Source: Acanthacorydalis orientalis (taxonomy: Eukaryota; Arthropoda; Insecta; Megaloptera; Corydalidae). Taken from it: a DNA stretch of 64,000 nucleotides. The notes beneath the pieces are model-generated. The model was not told the origin of the DNA, did no database searches, and saw nothing but the letters and a program-made list of their open reading frames with translations. This document shows, one piece after another, positions 61,944-64,000 of this stretch (the stretch's first letter is position 1; each line of letters opens with the position of its first letter). The stretch covers positions 15,691,687 through 15,755,686 of the forward strand of contig CM068320.1 of the NCBI GenBank assembly GCA_034766995.1, read 5' to 3'. The translations under genes were made by a program, and so were the position numbers.

Positions 61944-64000
61944 ATGGTAATATTAGATAAAATGAAGATTATGGGAATACGAAGTTTTGGGCCTGAAGAA
62001 AATGATGCTGCTTATATTAAATTTGTATCTCCAGTGACATTATTTCTTGGTCAGAATGGATGTGGGAAGACGACAATAATTGAAGCATTAAAATTTGCTT
62101 GCACTGGTGACATGCCACCTGGTTGTAAGCTAGGTAGTGGATTTGTTCATGCTCCAAAACTTGTGAATCGTTCGGAGACTCGAGGGCAGGTAAAACTAAG
62201 TATAAAAAATAAATATGGAGAAACTGTAACGATATTAAAAACAGTAAGAGTTGTTCAGAAAATGAAAAAAATAGAGTTTAAAAGACTAGAATATATTATG
62301 TCTCGTAGAAAGCAGGATGGAAGTAAATCATGCAGTGTCACTGGTCGATGTGTAGATGTTAATACAGATTTTATGATGGAATTTGGAGTTTCAAAATCAA
62401 TATTAAATCATGTAATATTTTGTCATCAAGAAGAATCTAATTGGCCTTTGGATGAGCCAAAACAGGTTAAAGAACGATTTGATGAAATATTTGATGCAAC
62501 GAAATATAATAGATATTTGGAATATTTACAAAAATTGAAGAAATTGAAAGAAACAGACCGAAGATTGTTAAAATCACAAATGGAAACTGCAAAAGGCATA
62601 AAGGCTGAAGTTGATAAAAAGAAAAAAAAACTCAGAGATGATGAACAAAGTATGACAAGTTTAAAAGAAACTATATTAAAATATCAAGTAGAAATGGAAC
62701 CAAAATTAATAAGAATTAAAGACATTGACAAAGTACTATTAGCATTTGATACTCAAAAAAATAATTTCATGCTTAAGAAAAAGCAACTTGAAAAATTGCA
62801 AGAATATAGACATGATATAGAAAAAAATTTAGATATTATTGAAGATTCTGATGAAAAAATTAAAGAAATGATTAGTAAATTTTCATCTGAAAAGAATCTG
62901 AAAAAAGAAAAATTGTTAGAAATTGAAAATGAAATAGAGTCAAAAACAAAACAAGAAAATTATTTGTTATCACAAATCAGTGAAATTCATGTAAGTATTG
63001 GAAGGCTTGAACAAGAAGAAAATGATTATAGAAGAAAAGTTGAACACAGAAGAGAAATTCTAAATAAAGTGATTAAATTACTGGATATCGATGAACATTT
63101 TGAAGATGAAAGTTCTGTTAAAATTACTTTATATAATATTAAACAAAAATTACATGAAAAATGCAAATCTCGAGAAAATTTTCTTTTAACATCGGAATCT
63201 GAACAACTTGAATTACAGAACTTAATTTATTTAGAAAGAGAAAAAAAAGCAAAACTCGATCAAGAAGTTAAGTCATTTAATAAACAAGAATTTACTTTAA
63301 AAATGAATATAAGAAAAATAGAACATAATCTTGAAGAAGCTGATGTAGCATTAAGTCGTCTCACAGAATTAGATGAGAAAATAAGTTTAAATGAAAATAA
63401 TTTGACGGATTTAATAAGTAAATTTGATTTGGATGCAATGACAAAAGAAATTGAAAATACACGTTCAGAACGGGATGTTATTGAAAAACAAATTGAAAAA
63501 GTTGATAAAGAAATTGATTGTCTTACTATGTTAAGTAATTTACAGACTGAACTGGATTTAGAACGGAAAGCTGTTACACGTATTGAATCAGAGATGCATA
63601 AATTCAAAAATGAACATAAAGATTCATTAATACAACTATTAGATAATGAAGTACCTGATGAAAATCTTGATGAGGTTTTTAAAAATCGTGTACAGCAACT
63701 GAAAGAAGAGGTTAATGAAACGCAAATGTCAATATCAACTTTCGAGAAAAAACTTGTTGCGACTGAGAGTGAGAAAAAACATTTAGAAGAGAAGTTGAAG
63801 GGAATTAAAAAACTTTACTATGAAAATACTCAGTTAATAGAAAAAGAGTGTGATAAGAGACCTTTTGAAACTGTATTACAAGAAGTACGTAAAAATTTAG
63901 AAGAAACTAAAATTGAGAAAATAGTACAAAAAGATTCAAGTGAAGTATATAAACATTTTTTAAAAAGATTAAAAGTACCTAACCCTTGTTGTCCATTATG
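61944..64000 (+). CDS. rad50: RAD50 DNA repair ATPase (3' truncated by window)
   Basis: An uninterrupted frame of 685 codons from ATG 61944 to the window edge matches the N-terminal half of RAD50. Walker A is GQNGCGKTTIIEALK (residues 36-44 for the P-loop core), and the Q-loop region reads NHVIFCHQEESNWPLDEPKQ. After about residue 195 the sequence is a long Lys/Glu/Leu coiled coil. The last codons read NPCCPL with TG at the edge, which is the start of the CxxC zinc hook, so roughly half the protein is present. RAD50 pairs with MRE11 and NBS1 in the complex that tethers and processes double-strand breaks; the hook dimerises by zinc. The AG at 61937-61938, six bases upstream of the ATG, is probably the acceptor of a 5' UTR intron. 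Confidence 0.95.
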   Translation, partial: MVILDKMKIMGIRSFGPEENDAAYIKFVSPVTLFLGQNGCGKTTIIEALKFACTGDMPPGCKLGSGFVHAPKLVNRSETRGQVKLSIKNKYGETVTILKTVRVVQKMKKIEFKRLEYIMSRRKQDGSKSCSVTGRCVDVNTDFMMEFGVSKSILNHVIFCHQEESNWPLDEPKQVKERFDEIFDATKYNRYLEYLQKLKKLKETDRRLLKSQMETAKGIKAEVDKKKKKLRDDEQSMTSLKETILKYQVEMEPKLIRIKDIDKVLLAFDTQKNNFMLKKKQLEKLQEYRHDIEKNLDIIEDSDEKIKEMISKFSSEKNLKKEKLLEIENEIESKTKQENYLLSQISEIHVSIGRLEQEENDYRRKVEHRREILNKVIKLLDIDEHFEDESSVKITLYNIKQKLHEKCKSRENFLLTSESEQLELQNLIYLEREKKAKLDQEVKSFNKQEFTLKMNIRKIEHNLEEADVALSRLTELDEKISLNENNLTDLISKFDLDAMTKEIENTRSERDVIEKQIEKVDKEIDCLTMLSNLQTELDLERKAVTRIESEMHKFKNEHKDSLIQLLDNEVPDENLDEVFKNRVQQLKEEVNETQMSISTFEKKLVATESEKKHLEEKLKGIKKLYYENTQLIEKECDKRPFETVLQEVRKNLEETKIEKIVQKDSSEVYKHFLKRLKVPNPCCPL

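Overview
The window is animal nuclear DNA, very rich in A+T (about four fifths by eye; not computed). It is littered with long (AT)n microsatellites and decayed DNA transposons. Gene structure is eukaryotic: GT-AG introns, coding sequence with animal-type domains, and no operons. The gene set, the compact introns of the housekeeping genes, and the mariner, piggyBac and pogo/Tigger relics fit an insect, most likely a hymenopteran such as an ant, bee or wasp. The order is an inference; I found no diagnostic marker for it.

From about 5.0 to 26.4 kb on the + strand lies the 3' part of a large receptor tyrosine kinase gene. It is built from an EGF-like exon, a linker, a transmembrane exon, a juxtamembrane exon carrying an NPQY motif, four exons covering a complete kinase domain, and a tyrosine-bearing tail. 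The kinase looks Trk-like within the Trk/MuSK/Ror group. The 5' end of the gene lies in or beyond the first 5 kb. Its introns are a transposon graveyard: a piggyBac end, a degraded mariner, a pogo/Tigger relic and a clean 911-bp mariner all sit in one intron, and a piggyBac with intact TTAA target sites sits in the intron next to the juxtamembrane exon.

From 26.4 to 32.3 kb there is no host gene, only relics of an IS630-like DDE transposase and of a Tigger element that itself carries a nested piggyBac-type MITE. Two + strand genes follow: a PABIR/FAM122-type PP2A regulator (32.3-33.5 kb) and an AGFG/drongo ArfGAP-NPF protein (35.7-40.4 kb). After a long gene-poor stretch come cyclin Y (- strand, one exon, 46.1-47.1 kb) and, divergent from it across a 1-kb shared upstream region, DNAJC7/TPR2 (+ strand, 48.1-51.6 kb).

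The last part holds an old mellifera-type mariner relic, a second copy of the clean mariner (53.6-54.5 kb), a small three-exon gene of unknown function on the - strand (57.2-58.3 kb), and the first 685 codons of RAD50, which runs off the window edge in its zinc-hook codons. The genes are unrelated in pathway: signalling, phosphatase control, vesicle traffic, Wnt/CDK control, chaperoning and DNA repair. I see no functional cluster. The most interesting items are the Trk-like receptor, the pair of mariner copies with different N-terminal deletion junctions, and the nested MITEs.
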